Shown: piece after piece, positions 17,588-24,546 of the stretch
How positions within the stretch are numbered: position 1 is the stretch's first letter
How the letters are laid out: each line of letters starts with the position of its first letter
Assembly (NCBI RefSeq): GCF_000444875.1
Contig: NC_021985.1
Coordinates: forward strand, 4,101,535 to 4,165,534
DNA: 64,000 nucleotides
Direction of reading: 5' to 3'
Origin: Streptomyces collinus Tu 365
GTDB lineage: Bacteria > Actinomycetota > Actinomycetes > Streptomycetales > Streptomycetaceae
Position numbers and translations under genes: made by a program
Notes under the pieces: generated by a model
Told to the model about the DNA's origin: nothing
The model's input: the letters and a program-made list of their open reading frames with translations, nothing else
Database searches by the model: none

Positions 17588-17776
17588 TGGCCGTTTCTCT
17601 CGCCGTGTACCCTTCCGACGGGTGCAGAAGTGGCAGCACGGTACTCCTGTTGCCTCCTGCATCGTGCCAGATGCGTTCGACTCGTCGAGCCGCGTCCCAC
17701 TGATCGGCGATCGAGCGCACACTTGTGCCGCTCGGGGCGCCATGTCCTCACCGGTGTCCGCGTTCCGCCATGAGCT

Positions 17777-17795
17777 GCGGTGCTGGCAGCACCGC
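17777..17795. promoter_or_regulatory. 19-bp palindrome before the HAD phosphatase gene
   Basis: GCGGTGCT (17777-17784), GGC, AGCACCGC (17788-17795): perfect 8-bp arms around a 3-bp centre, 45 bases upstream of the HAD start. It has the same arm-3-arm geometry as the devA and devE palindromes but different arms. It lies in the divergent promoter region shared with the phosphotransferase gene. Confidence 0.5.
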
Positions 17796-17839
17796 CCGGC
17801 GTGGTCCAGACTGGCCGGGCGACCGGCGGGAGGAGACCC

Positions 17840-18571
17840 ATGGCCTGCACCGAACGAACGGCTCCGGAAGTGCTGCTCCATGACGCGCATGCCGTGCTCT
17901 TCGACTTCGACGGGCCGGTCACCGACCTGTTCGGCCGCAAGTCGACCGCGCCCGTCGCTGCGGAGATCAAGAGGAAAGTGCTCGGCATCTGGGGGCACCT
18001 GGACCCCGACGTCGAGGCCTGCGACGACTCCCACGGCATCCTCAGGCGCCTCAGTGACATGTACGGCCGCCCCGCCGCCACGCCCTGGGATCCTCGCGCG
18101 CTCAAAGAGGCCGAGGCCATCGTCACCGAGGCCGAGCACGTCGCGGTGCGGACGGCCGTGCCCGCACCGCATGTCGAGCGCCTCGTCGAAGCACTGTCCC
18201 ACTGCGGCCGGCGTCTCGTGATCGTCAGCAACAACGCCGACGGACCGGTTCGCGAGTTCCTCGACAAGTGGAGACTGCACTTCGACTTCGTGGTGGGCCG
18301 GGACCCACAACGACTGGACCTGATGAAGCCGCATCCCGCTTCGGTGAAACGGGCCCTCGAGCGCCTGGGGGGCCCGGCGCCCGAGCGGGCCTTCCTCATC
18401 GGTGATCAGCTCACCGACCTCCAGGCGGCGCACGCAGCAGGGATCCGCTTTCTCGGCTACACCCAGTCGGAAGAGCGCGCGGAATTGCTGCGGGTCAAAC
18501 GGGCCAACTGGGTCGTAAAATCCCATGAGCCTCTCATCGAGGCCGCGGAGTTCCTGGTTCGGAGCAACTGA
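17840..18571 (+). CDS. HAD phosphatase, paralogue of devB
   Basis: A 243-residue HAD hydrolase. AVLFDFDGPVTDLFGRKS is motif I, VIVSNNADGPVREFL motif II, LMKPHPASVKRALERLG motif III (Lys) and FLIGDQLTDLQAAHAAG motif IV. It aligns over its length with devB at 20.0-20.7 kb, including the unusual DFDGP and LFxR after the nucleophile and FLGYxxxEE near the end. ATG 17840 has GGAGGAGA just upstream. The membrane protein gene follows 34 bases later and is probably in the same transcript. The substrate is probably a small phosphorylated metabolite. Confidence 0.85.
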   Translation: MACTERTAPEVLLHDAHAVLFDFDGPVTDLFGRKSTAPVAAEIKRKVLGIWGHLDPDVEACDDSHGILRRLSDMYGRPAATPWDPRALKEAEAIVTEAEHVAVRTAVPAPHVERLVEALSHCGRRLVIVSNNADGPVREFLDKWRLHFDFVVGRDPQRLDLMKPHPASVKRALERLGGPAPERAFLIGDQLTDLQAAHAAGIRFLGYTQSEERAELLRVKRANWVVKSHEPLIEAAEFLVRSN

Positions 18572-18605
18572 CTTCCCACGAGGTTCAGCACACCGGGGGG
18601 TATGT

Positions 18606-19589
18606 GTGACATCTCGCGATCCCGGCAACGACGGCCCGAACAGACTCGACCGTGTCCGGGACACGCTGGGCGAGTGGAAGCCACGCATCGTCAGGGGACT
18701 GCTCGCACTGGTCGCCCTGCTCGGAGTCGCCGCCGAGCTCATCGACCCCTTGGGGGACATGCTCAAGGGACAGCAGCTTCTCGGCGGTTCCTTCGCCGCG
18801 CTGATGGCGCTCATCCTGTTCGACGCCATCAGCGAGTCCGAGCCCAGAGAGATCTCGGGCGTCCATGTGTTCGCCGACCGCAGCGAGCTGCACGCCGAGT
18901 TCCGGAAGGCGTTCAACGCGCGGCTCGTACGCGTCGACTTCTCCGGCTTCACCATGCAGACGCTGTTGGACGCCCTCCGTGAACCACTGGAGAGAATGGC
19001 CGACCACGAAGTACGGACGGTCGAACTGAAGCTGTGCGTCATCATCGCCCATCTCAACCTGCCGATGGGCCTGCCCGGAGGCCTCGTTCCCGCAGGCCCT
19101 CAGGGAGGGGCCCAGGGCGGGACGTTCCATTTCAGAGACTCCCCGGAGAACCGGAGGCGGATGCGAGTCGACTTCACGGAACACAACTGGCGCGCCTTGA
19201 AGGAACTGCTGAACCGCGTCCACCAGAGGAACCCCCGGATCGCCATATCCTGCGAGATACGGGAATCGCCACAGCTGCCCGAGCGGAAGCTGTACATCCT
19301 CAACCAGGAGTGCGTCTTCTCCACGCCCTACGGCATCGAGCCGAGAACGGTCACCGGGCACGGGGGCAGCTACGAAATCCTCGACACCGAGGGCTTCGGG
19401 CCGCTCTACGGCCGGGCTCGCTACATCGGCTGGGATCTGCGTTCGAAGTCACGCTCGACGAGGGACATCGCCGAGCACCACATGGAATGTCATCGAAATC
19501 TCTGGGACAAACTGGGCAATATCAAGCCCGAGCATCCCGTCATCGTGGACCCGGTGTGGGCTTCACCTGACCGCAGAGCGGCCTCCTAG
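18606..19589 (+). CDS. Two-TM membrane protein with a DevA-like C-terminal sensor domain
   Basis: A 327-residue protein from GTG 18606 (GGGGGG 5 bases upstream). Two hydrophobic helices at about 28-46 and 58-73 are joined by a short DPLGDMLKGQ loop, so the ends face the same side. Residues about 105-290 parallel the sensor region of the GntR proteins DevA and DevE: VRVDFSGFTMQTLLDALREP versus VRIDAACLTAQSLIPALGEP, then KLYILN (227-232) versus KLYLLN, then EILDTEG versus MYDTLG. That shared region also resembles a phospholipase-D-like fold without its catalytic His. I know no described family for this architecture. Confidence 0.6.
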   Translation: MTSRDPGNDGPNRLDRVRDTLGEWKPRIVRGLLALVALLGVAAELIDPLGDMLKGQQLLGGSFAALMALILFDAISESEPREISGVHVFADRSELHAEFRKAFNARLVRVDFSGFTMQTLLDALREPLERMADHEVRTVELKLCVIIAHLNLPMGLPGGLVPAGPQGGAQGGTFHFRDSPENRRRMRVDFTEHNWRALKELLNRVHQRNPRIAISCEIRESPQLPERKLYILNQECVFSTPYGIEPRTVTGHGGSYEILDTEGFGPLYGRARYIGWDLRSKSRSTRDIAEHHMECHRNLWDKLGNIKPEHPVIVDPVWASPDRRAAS

Positions 19590-19932
19590 CTGTGATGCTC
19601 GGCGATGCCCCGCAACCGCGCCCGCAGCCGGGCCTCGACGTCCGGGTCGGGGTTCCCCGCGTCTGCCTTCTTCGGGTACGGCAGCGCGTCGACGGCCGAC
19701 GGGAGCATGATGAGCCGTGACCCTGCCGGGTCTCGATCCAGCCCTCGCCGCGCAGCTCGCGCAGCACCCGCTGGACGGTGTCCCGGGAGACACCGAACTC
19801 CGTCGCCAGCTTGTGCTGGGACGGCAGCAGGGTGTCGGGCGGACAGCCGCCGTCGGCCATCCGGACCCGCAGCTCCGCCGCGACCCGGCGCGACTCCCGG
19901 CCACGGGCCTCGTCCTTGCGCCTCACCGTCAC
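19586..19932 (-). pseudogene. Short GntR regulator with an apparent frameshift
   Basis: From GTG 19932 (downstream of GGAGGGAGGGAGG) the frame encodes a GntR winged helix: VAAELRVRMADGGCPPDTLL, LATEFGVSRDTVQRVLRELR, GEGWIETRQGHGS. After GHGS (about 19717) this frame degenerates. A shift of one base gives LIMLPSAVDALPYPKKADAG and a stop at 19586-19588, overlapping the convergent membrane gene by 4 bp. A single-base deletion in the genome or the sequence read is the simplest explanation. There is no large effector domain even when repaired (about 116 residues). It lies directly downstream of devB. Confidence 0.6.
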
Positions 19933-19969
19933 GCGCGGTACGTACCTCCCTCCCTCCGTCGGCAAACGG

Positions 19970-20707
19970 TCACCGCCCCCGCAACCCCCGCAGCAGCGGC
20001 TCCAGCGACGCGACCACGTGCTCTGCTCCGGCCTCCCGCAGAAGCTTTCCCTTCTCTTCGGTGCGCGCGTAGCCGAGGAACGGGACGCCGGCGTGGTCCG
20101 CGGCGTCGAGGTCGGAGAGGGAGTCGCCGATCATCAGGGCGGACCCGGGGGCCGCGCCCATCGCGTTCAGGGCGCGGTTGAGGCAGTGCGGGTCGGGCTT
20201 GAGGAGGTGCAGGTCGGCGGTGCGGCCGTAGATGTGGGGGGCGAAGCAGGCGGTGAGGCCGCGGCCGTCGAGGTAGGAGCGGACCACGCGGGGCGAGTTG
20301 TTGGTGGTGATGGCCAGCCGGGAGCCGACGGCGGTCCAGGTGCGGATCAGCGGGTCGGCGTAGGCGGTGGGCAGCGCGGAGGTCGCGGCCCGCAGCTCCT
20401 CCTGGGTGAGGCGTTCCTCCAGTTCGGTGACGAGGTCGCTGCCGGGGTGCCGGCGGTCCACGGCGCGCAGCACCACGTGCGGGTCGAGCGAGGCGCGCTC
20501 GCGGTCGCTGAGCAGGCCGTGCAGCCCCCGTCCGGCCAGCCACTCCACCAGCTCGGCCGCCACCAGTTCGGCCTTGTGGCGGGCGAAGAGGCGGCAGATC
20601 GGGCCGTCGAAGTCCCAGAGGACCACCCGGGCACTTCTGATCAATTCCCGAAGCTTCTCGGACTCGTTCGTGGTCTCTTCGGTCTGCGTCGTCGTCTCAG
20701 AAGTCAC
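19970..20707 (-). CDS. devB: DevB-like HAD phosphatase
   Basis: A 245-residue HAD hydrolase. VVLWDFDGPICRLFARHK is motif I, LAITTNNSPRVVRSYLDGRG motif II, HLLKPDPHCLNRALNAMG motif III and ALMIGDSLSDLDAADHAG motif IV, with an alpha-helical cap between I and II. The GTG start shares its first base with the last base of the devA stop (TAGTG), so it is translationally coupled to devA. This is the arrangement I recall for the S. coelicolor devAB locus, where both genes are needed for aerial development. The substrate is unknown. It is a paralogue of the HAD gene at 17.8 kb. Confidence 0.85.
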   Translation of the reverse strand: MTSETTTQTEETTNESEKLRELIRSARVVLWDFDGPICRLFARHKAELVAAELVEWLAGRGLHGLLSDRERASLDPHVVLRAVDRRHPGSDLVTELEERLTQEELRAATSALPTAYADPLIRTWTAVGSRLAITTNNSPRVVRSYLDGRGLTACFAPHIYGRTADLHLLKPDPHCLNRALNAMGAAPGSALMIGDSLSDLDAADHAGVPFLGYARTEEKGKLLREAGAEHVVASLEPLLRGLRGR

Positions 20708-21558
20708 TAGGAGAGTGTCAGGTCCGTGGTGATGGTTTCCCAGAGGGCGTCGAACCACTTCTGGGACTGCTCCACGAACGCGGCATCGCGCCGGCCGGCC
20801 CGCTTCTCGAAGGAGAACAGCAGGGACTCGGACCCGAGGGTGTCGTACATGTCCAGCGTTCCGCTGTCCGTCGGCTCCTCGCGGCGGGCGATCATGTAGT
20901 ACGCGTAGAGCGCCTCCGCGCCGTTGAGCAGGTACAGCTTCGCCGGCGGGGTGAAGGGCAGGGCCCGGAAGGTGACGTGCACGTCGATGTCGTGGGTGGA
21001 GCGCAGGGCCTGGAGGTTGTACTGGAGCACCTGGCCCTGGGCGTTGCGCATCGCCAGCCAGCGCTGGTGCACGGCGTCGTCGTCGCCGTGGGCGTCGACG
21101 GAGACCGGGAAGGCGAGGTTGATGTCCCGGGAGGGCAGCAGGATGCGCACGTCGATGCGGTCGGGGCGGATCCGGCCCTCGTGGATCAGGCGCAGCGGCT
21201 CGCCGAGGGCGGGGATGAGGGACTGGGCGGTCAGGCAGGCCGCGTCGATGCGCACGTGCGGCGCGGAGAACGCCTCGGTCAGCCGGGGCGCGAGGCCCAC
21301 CATCGTGGGCTGGGGCTCGGCGCGGGCGGGGGCGGGCCCGGCGACCCGGGGCGGGCTGCCCTTGCTGACGTCGCTGAGCAGGCCGTCGTCGGCGAGTGCC
21401 CGCAGGGCCTGGCGCACGGCGCCGCGCTCCACCCCGAACTCCTCCGCGAGCTCGGCCTGGGTGGGCAGGCGCTCGCCCGCCTTCAGCTCCCCAGCGCGGA
21501 TGCGCGCGCGCAGGGTGTCGGCGATCTCCTGGGGCGTGAGCCTTCTGCTGCCGTTCAC
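20707..21558 (-). CDS. devA: DevA, GntR family developmental regulator
   Basis: A 283-residue regulator. Residues 7-72 are the GntR winged helix (LTPQEIADTLRARIRAGELK, then LAEEFGVERGAVRQALRALA). Residues about 100-283 are the sensor region with VRIDAACLTAQSLIPALGEP, DRIDVRILLPSRDINLAFP and KLYLLN (207-212). GTG 21558 is preferred because AGGAG lies 9 bases upstream; TTG 21585 is the longest option. In S. coelicolor, DevA is reported to be required for proper sporulation septation and to repress its own promoter. A palindrome lies about 110 bases upstream. Confidence 0.85.
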   Translation of the reverse strand: MNGSRRLTPQEIADTLRARIRAGELKAGERLPTQAELAEEFGVERGAVRQALRALADDGLLSDVSKGSPPRVAGPAPARAEPQPTMVGLAPRLTEAFSAPHVRIDAACLTAQSLIPALGEPLRLIHEGRIRPDRIDVRILLPSRDINLAFPVSVDAHGDDDAVHQRWLAMRNAQGQVLQYNLQALRSTHDIDVHVTFRALPFTPPAKLYLLNGAEALYAYYMIARREEPTDSGTLDMYDTLGSESLLFSFEKRAGRRDAAFVEQSQKWFDALWETITTDLTLS

Positions 21559-21666
21559 TGCCACGTTCTCCTGGGCCACGACCAAACGCTACAACCCTGA
21601 TCCATCTTATGGGAGTTGTTGCAAAGTTGTTTGTGAGTATGTGCCAAGTGGGGACAACTTAAACAG

Positions 21667-21681
21667 AGTTGGTTGCCAACT
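21667..21681. promoter_or_regulatory. Candidate DevA/DevE operator, devA side
   Basis: AGTTGG (21667-21672), TTG, CCAACT (21676-21681): a perfect palindrome between devA and the divergent small membrane gene, 35 bases before the latter's ATG. The whole stretch from 21589 to 21690 aligns with the devE upstream region (shared CTACAAC, CCATCTT, CCAAG and the palindrome). Confidence 0.65.
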
Positions 21682-21715
21682 TGGTCGAGTTGGCACACTG
21701 AAAGGGGGAACCACC

Positions 21716-21904
21716 ATGCCCGTCCTCGCACTCGTGTGCGCCCTCTTCGTCGTCGGCTTCGAACAGCTCGTCGAATGGAGGTACGGCGCCGCCGGCGTCA
21801 TCGGCCTGCTCCTGCTGTCCGTGGGCATCAAGGCCAAGAGCCCGGCGGTCAGCTCCGCAGGGGCCGTCCTGCTCGCGGTGCTCCTCGCGGGGCCGGCCCT
21901 CTGA
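21716..21904 (+). CDS. Small two-TM membrane protein
   Basis: A 62-residue protein with two hydrophobic helices (LALVCALFVVGFEQLV and GVIGLLLLSVGI), a basic IKAKSP turn and a third hydrophobic end. The ATG at 21716 follows AAAGGGGGA. It is divergent from devA and convergent with devE, ending 5 bases from the devE stop. It matches the position of SCO4189 between devA and devE as I recall it. Function is unknown; it shares the candidate operator with devA and so may be co-regulated. Confidence 0.7.
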   Translation: MPVLALVCALFVVGFEQLVEWRYGAAGVIGLLLLSVGIKAKSPAVSSAGAVLLAVLLAGPAL

Positions 21905-21909
21905 CCGGC

Positions 21910-22818
21910 CTACGAGGTCAGCACCAGCTCCGAACTGATCGTCTCCCACAGCGCGTCGAACCACAGGTGGGACTGCTCCACGAACGTCGTGTCGCGCAGG
22001 TCCGCGCCCTGCCCGAAGGCGAACAGCATCGACCGCGTGCCCTCGGCGTCGTACAGCTGCAGGTGCTCGTGGTCGATCTGCCGTTCACGGCGGGTGAGCG
22101 TGTAGTACGCGAACAGCGCCTCGGAGCCGTTGAGCAGGTACAGCTTGACCGGCGGGGTGAACGGCAGCGCGCGGAACGAGACGCGCACCTCGATGCCGTG
22201 CGTGGTGCGCAGCGCCAGCAGGTTGTTGCGCAGCACCTGGCCCTGGGCGTTGCGCTGGGCCAGCCAGCGCTGATGCAGCAGGGTGCCGTCGGAGGCGTCC
22301 ACCGGCGCCGGGAAGGCGAGGTCGATGTCCCGGCTGGGCAGCAGCAGCCGGACGTCGATCTTGGCCGGTTTCAGCCGTCCGGCGTGGATCTGCCGCAGCG
22401 GCTCGCCGATCGCCAGCGTGAGCGAGACCGCGGTCAGGCACAGGGCGTCTATCTCCACGTGCGGGGCGGCGAACGCCTCGGCGACCCGTGGGGTGAGCCC
22501 CACCATGGTGGGCTGCGGCGCCAGCCCCGAGCCGGCGGCGGGACGGGCCTGCCCCGGAGGGGCGGCCACCGTGGCGGGGCTGCCCTTGGACACGTTGGTG
22601 AGCAGGTGCTCGGACTGCAGGATCCGCAGGGCCTCCCGCACCGCCCCGCGCTCGACGCCGAACTCGTCGGCCAGCTTCGCCTGGGTGGGCATGCGCTGCC
22701 CCGGCCGCAGCACACCGGACCTGATCCGGGCGCGCAGTTCGTCGGCCACCTCGCGATGTGACGTCCGTGACCGCTGTGGCCTCTTCCGCCCACTGGCGGA
22801 GGCGAGTTCCGGGTCCAC
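21910..22818 (-). CDS. devE: DevE, GntR family regulator paralogous to DevA
   Basis: A 302-residue regulator. The winged helix is at about 20-90 (HREVADELRARIRSGVLRPG, LADEFGVERGAVREALRILQ). The sensor is at about 115-302 (EIDALCLTAVSLTLAIGEPL, KIDVRLLLPSRDIDLAFP, VKLYLLNGSEALFAYY). It is clearly a duplicate of devA, promoters included. In S. coelicolor the devA-like pair has been reported to have distinct developmental roles. The start is GTG 22818 with no clear ribosome site, so the message may be leaderless. Confidence 0.83.
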   Translation of the reverse strand: MDPELASASGRKRPQRSRTSHREVADELRARIRSGVLRPGQRMPTQAKLADEFGVERGAVREALRILQSEHLLTNVSKGSPATVAAPPGQARPAAGSGLAPQPTMVGLTPRVAEAFAAPHVEIDALCLTAVSLTLAIGEPLRQIHAGRLKPAKIDVRLLLPSRDIDLAFPAPVDASDGTLLHQRWLAQRNAQGQVLRNNLLALRTTHGIEVRVSFRALPFTPPVKLYLLNGSEALFAYYTLTRRERQIDHEHLQLYDAEGTRSMLFAFGQGADLRDTTFVEQSHLWFDALWETISSELVLTS

Positions 22819-22904
22819 GAAGAAACACTACAACTTCCCGCCATCTTGCGGCAGTTCACGGCAAGGTGGTTATGAGACGCGTCCAAGCGGAGATAAGTAC
22901 AGTG

Positions 22905-22921
22905 AAGTTGGTAGCCAACTT
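22905..22921. promoter_or_regulatory. Candidate DevA/DevE operator, devE side
   Basis: AAGTTGG (22905-22911), TAG, CCAACTT (22915-22921): a perfect 17-bp palindrome with the same core as the one before devA and at a similar distance from its gene (87 bases from the devE start). The flanking duplicated promoter segment starts at CTACAAC near 22827. Confidence 0.65.
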
Positions 22922-22990
22922 GAACAACATGGTCGAGCTTCCCAGTGGTTGGCCGACCGGGCTCCCTTCCGGAGGGGAGCCGGGAGCCCG

Positions 22991-23182
22991 GTGAGGGGAC
23001 GGCCACCGGAACGCACAGTCACAACTGAAGAGCAGGCACAGCCACAACTGAACACGGTAGGCGCACAGCCACAACTGAATACGCGGGACAACCGCGGGCA
23101 GTACAGGCGGTACAAGCAGTACAAGCAGTACATGAAGCACAACAGCACGAACAGCACGAACAGCACGAACAGCTACGGATGA
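22991..23182 (+). CDS. Possible 63-residue repeat peptide ORF
   Basis: From GTG 22991, with GGGAG close upstream, an open frame covers the tandem repeats and reads QPQLNT twice, then YKQYKQYMKHNSTNSTNSTN. The repeat periods are multiples of three, so the frame is kept open through them, but composition is low-complexity and no homologue comes to mind. It would be divergent from devE, mirroring the small gene beside devA. I rate coding as uncertain. Confidence 0.25.
   Translation: MRGRPPERTVTTEEQAQPQLNTVGAQPQLNTRDNRGQYRRYKQYKQYMKHNSTNSTNSTNSYG
23013..23176. repeat. Three adjacent families of short direct repeats
   Basis: Family one: GCACAGYCACAACTGAA at 23013, 23036 and 23063. Family two: 9-bp GTACARGCR units at 23101, 23110 and 23119, plus a partial copy. 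Family three: 9-bp AACAGCACG units at 23141, 23150 and 23159, plus a partial copy. All lie in the 393-bp gap between devE and the Eis-like gene, and the stretch is less G/C-rich than its surroundings. Confidence 0.85.
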
Positions 23183-23211
23183 ACGGTCAGGCGCGTTCGG
23201 GAGGAAGGAGC

Positions 23212-24453
23212 CTAGAAGACGTCCGGGCACCAGGGCCGCACGGGCGTACGGAACAGGGCGTCGGCCTTACGGGCGGCGCCCTCGCTCTCTTCCCGGACCC
23301 GCCCCAGCGCCAGGAGCCGCACCGGCGACTCGTCCCCGAGCCAGATCCGGCTCAGCTCCTCCACCGGCAGGGTGAGGTCCGCGGCCGCGCCGCCGGCCGG
23401 CACACAGGACACGCCCTCGGGCGAGGCGTCCAGCCGGAACCGGCCCCCGGCGAGCCCGCCCGGGTCGACGACCTCCAGCACCAGCGAGCCCGTGCCCTCG
23501 TACGTGCGCGTCTCCAGGGCCCGGACGACGTCCAGGATCCGCACCCACAGCCAGTCCGCCTGCGTGGTCACCCGGACCGCGCGCGGGTTGGGCAGGTGGA
23601 AGGGCAGCAGGTCGTCCGGGCCGCGCCGGCCGGTCCTGAGCTCCGTGACCCAGTCGATCGAGCACAGGTGGCGCCAGAGCGCGGCCTCGGCCGCCGGCGT
23701 CGTCGCGATCAGTGCCCTGACGTCGGCCGTCTGCCGGGGCTGCTTGTCCACCCAGGTGTCGTCGGAGACGTACGCCGCGAGGCCCTCCACCTCGCCGGAG
23801 GCCGAGCGGTGGACCGCATAGAACGGCTCGGTCCAGCTCCGGCCGAAGGGCACCTGCCCGGTGTTCACCTGCCACCACAGCTCGTCGCGGCTCACCGCAC
23901 CGGGCTGGAGACGGCACAGCCGCCGGTGCAGCTCGGGGCCGAGCTTGCGGACGTCCTCGGCGTCGACCAGGTCGATCCGCCCGCCGTCCTCGGGGCCCGC
24001 CCAGCGCGGGTCAAGCCCGGCCCGGGTGACGTCCACGCTCCACTCGGTCGTCCAGGTCGCCGGACCGAAGCCGTAGCGGCCGTAGATCGGGTACTCGGCG
24101 GCGATCAGGGTGGCGACGACGTCGCCGCGCTCCCGCGCCGCCGCGAGGTCGAGGTTCATCATGCGGGTCAGCAGACCGCGGCGGCGGTGCGTGGAGGTGA
24201 CGCTGACGTTGGTGATGGCGTCCGCGGGCACGGCGGCCCCGCCCACCGCGGTGAGCTCCTGGGCGAACGACCGGAAGGTCGCCACACAGCGGTCCCCGTC
24301 GAAGGCGCCCAGCAGCCGGCCGGGCACGAACTGGCGGCGGCGGGTCTCCAACTGCTCGGGCGTCAGCACCGGTTCCCGCAGGAAGCCGGTGTTCAGCGCG
24401 CGCTGCCAGTCCTCGAACTCGGCCTCGGTGACGGTGCGGACTTCGGTGCTCAT
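23212..24453 (-). CDS. Eis-like GNAT N-acetyltransferase
   Basis: A 413-residue protein with the three-part Eis layout: an N-terminal GNAT domain (ITNVSVTSTHRRRGLLTRMM is the acetyl-CoA loop), a second GNAT-like domain (about 150-290) and a sterol-carrier-like C-terminal domain. It ends in Phe (PWCPDVF), matching the Eis C-terminal carboxylate used as general base. The family transfers acetyl groups to amines, including aminoglycosides and protein lysines; the natural substrate here is unknown. Start is ATG 24453, with no strong ribosome site. Confidence 0.88.
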   Translation of the reverse strand: MSTEVRTVTEAEFEDWQRALNTGFLREPVLTPEQLETRRRQFVPGRLLGAFDGDRCVATFRSFAQELTAVGGAAVPADAITNVSVTSTHRRRGLLTRMMNLDLAAARERGDVVATLIAAEYPIYGRYGFGPATWTTEWSVDVTRAGLDPRWAGPEDGGRIDLVDAEDVRKLGPELHRRLCRLQPGAVSRDELWWQVNTGQVPFGRSWTEPFYAVHRSASGEVEGLAAYVSDDTWVDKQPRQTADVRALIATTPAAEAALWRHLCSIDWVTELRTGRRGPDDLLPFHLPNPRAVRVTTQADWLWVRILDVVRALETRTYEGTGSLVLEVVDPGGLAGGRFRLDASPEGVSCVPAGGAAADLTLPVEELSRIWLGDESPVRLLALGRVREESEGAARKADALFRTPVRPWCPDVF

Positions 24454-24546
24454 GGCATCAAGGTAGGCGGCGGCCCCGGTCGTGTCGCCCGAATTCCCCG
24501 CGGACGGCACCTCGTCGGGCCGGCGGGCTGTCGGGTCGGCGGCCCG

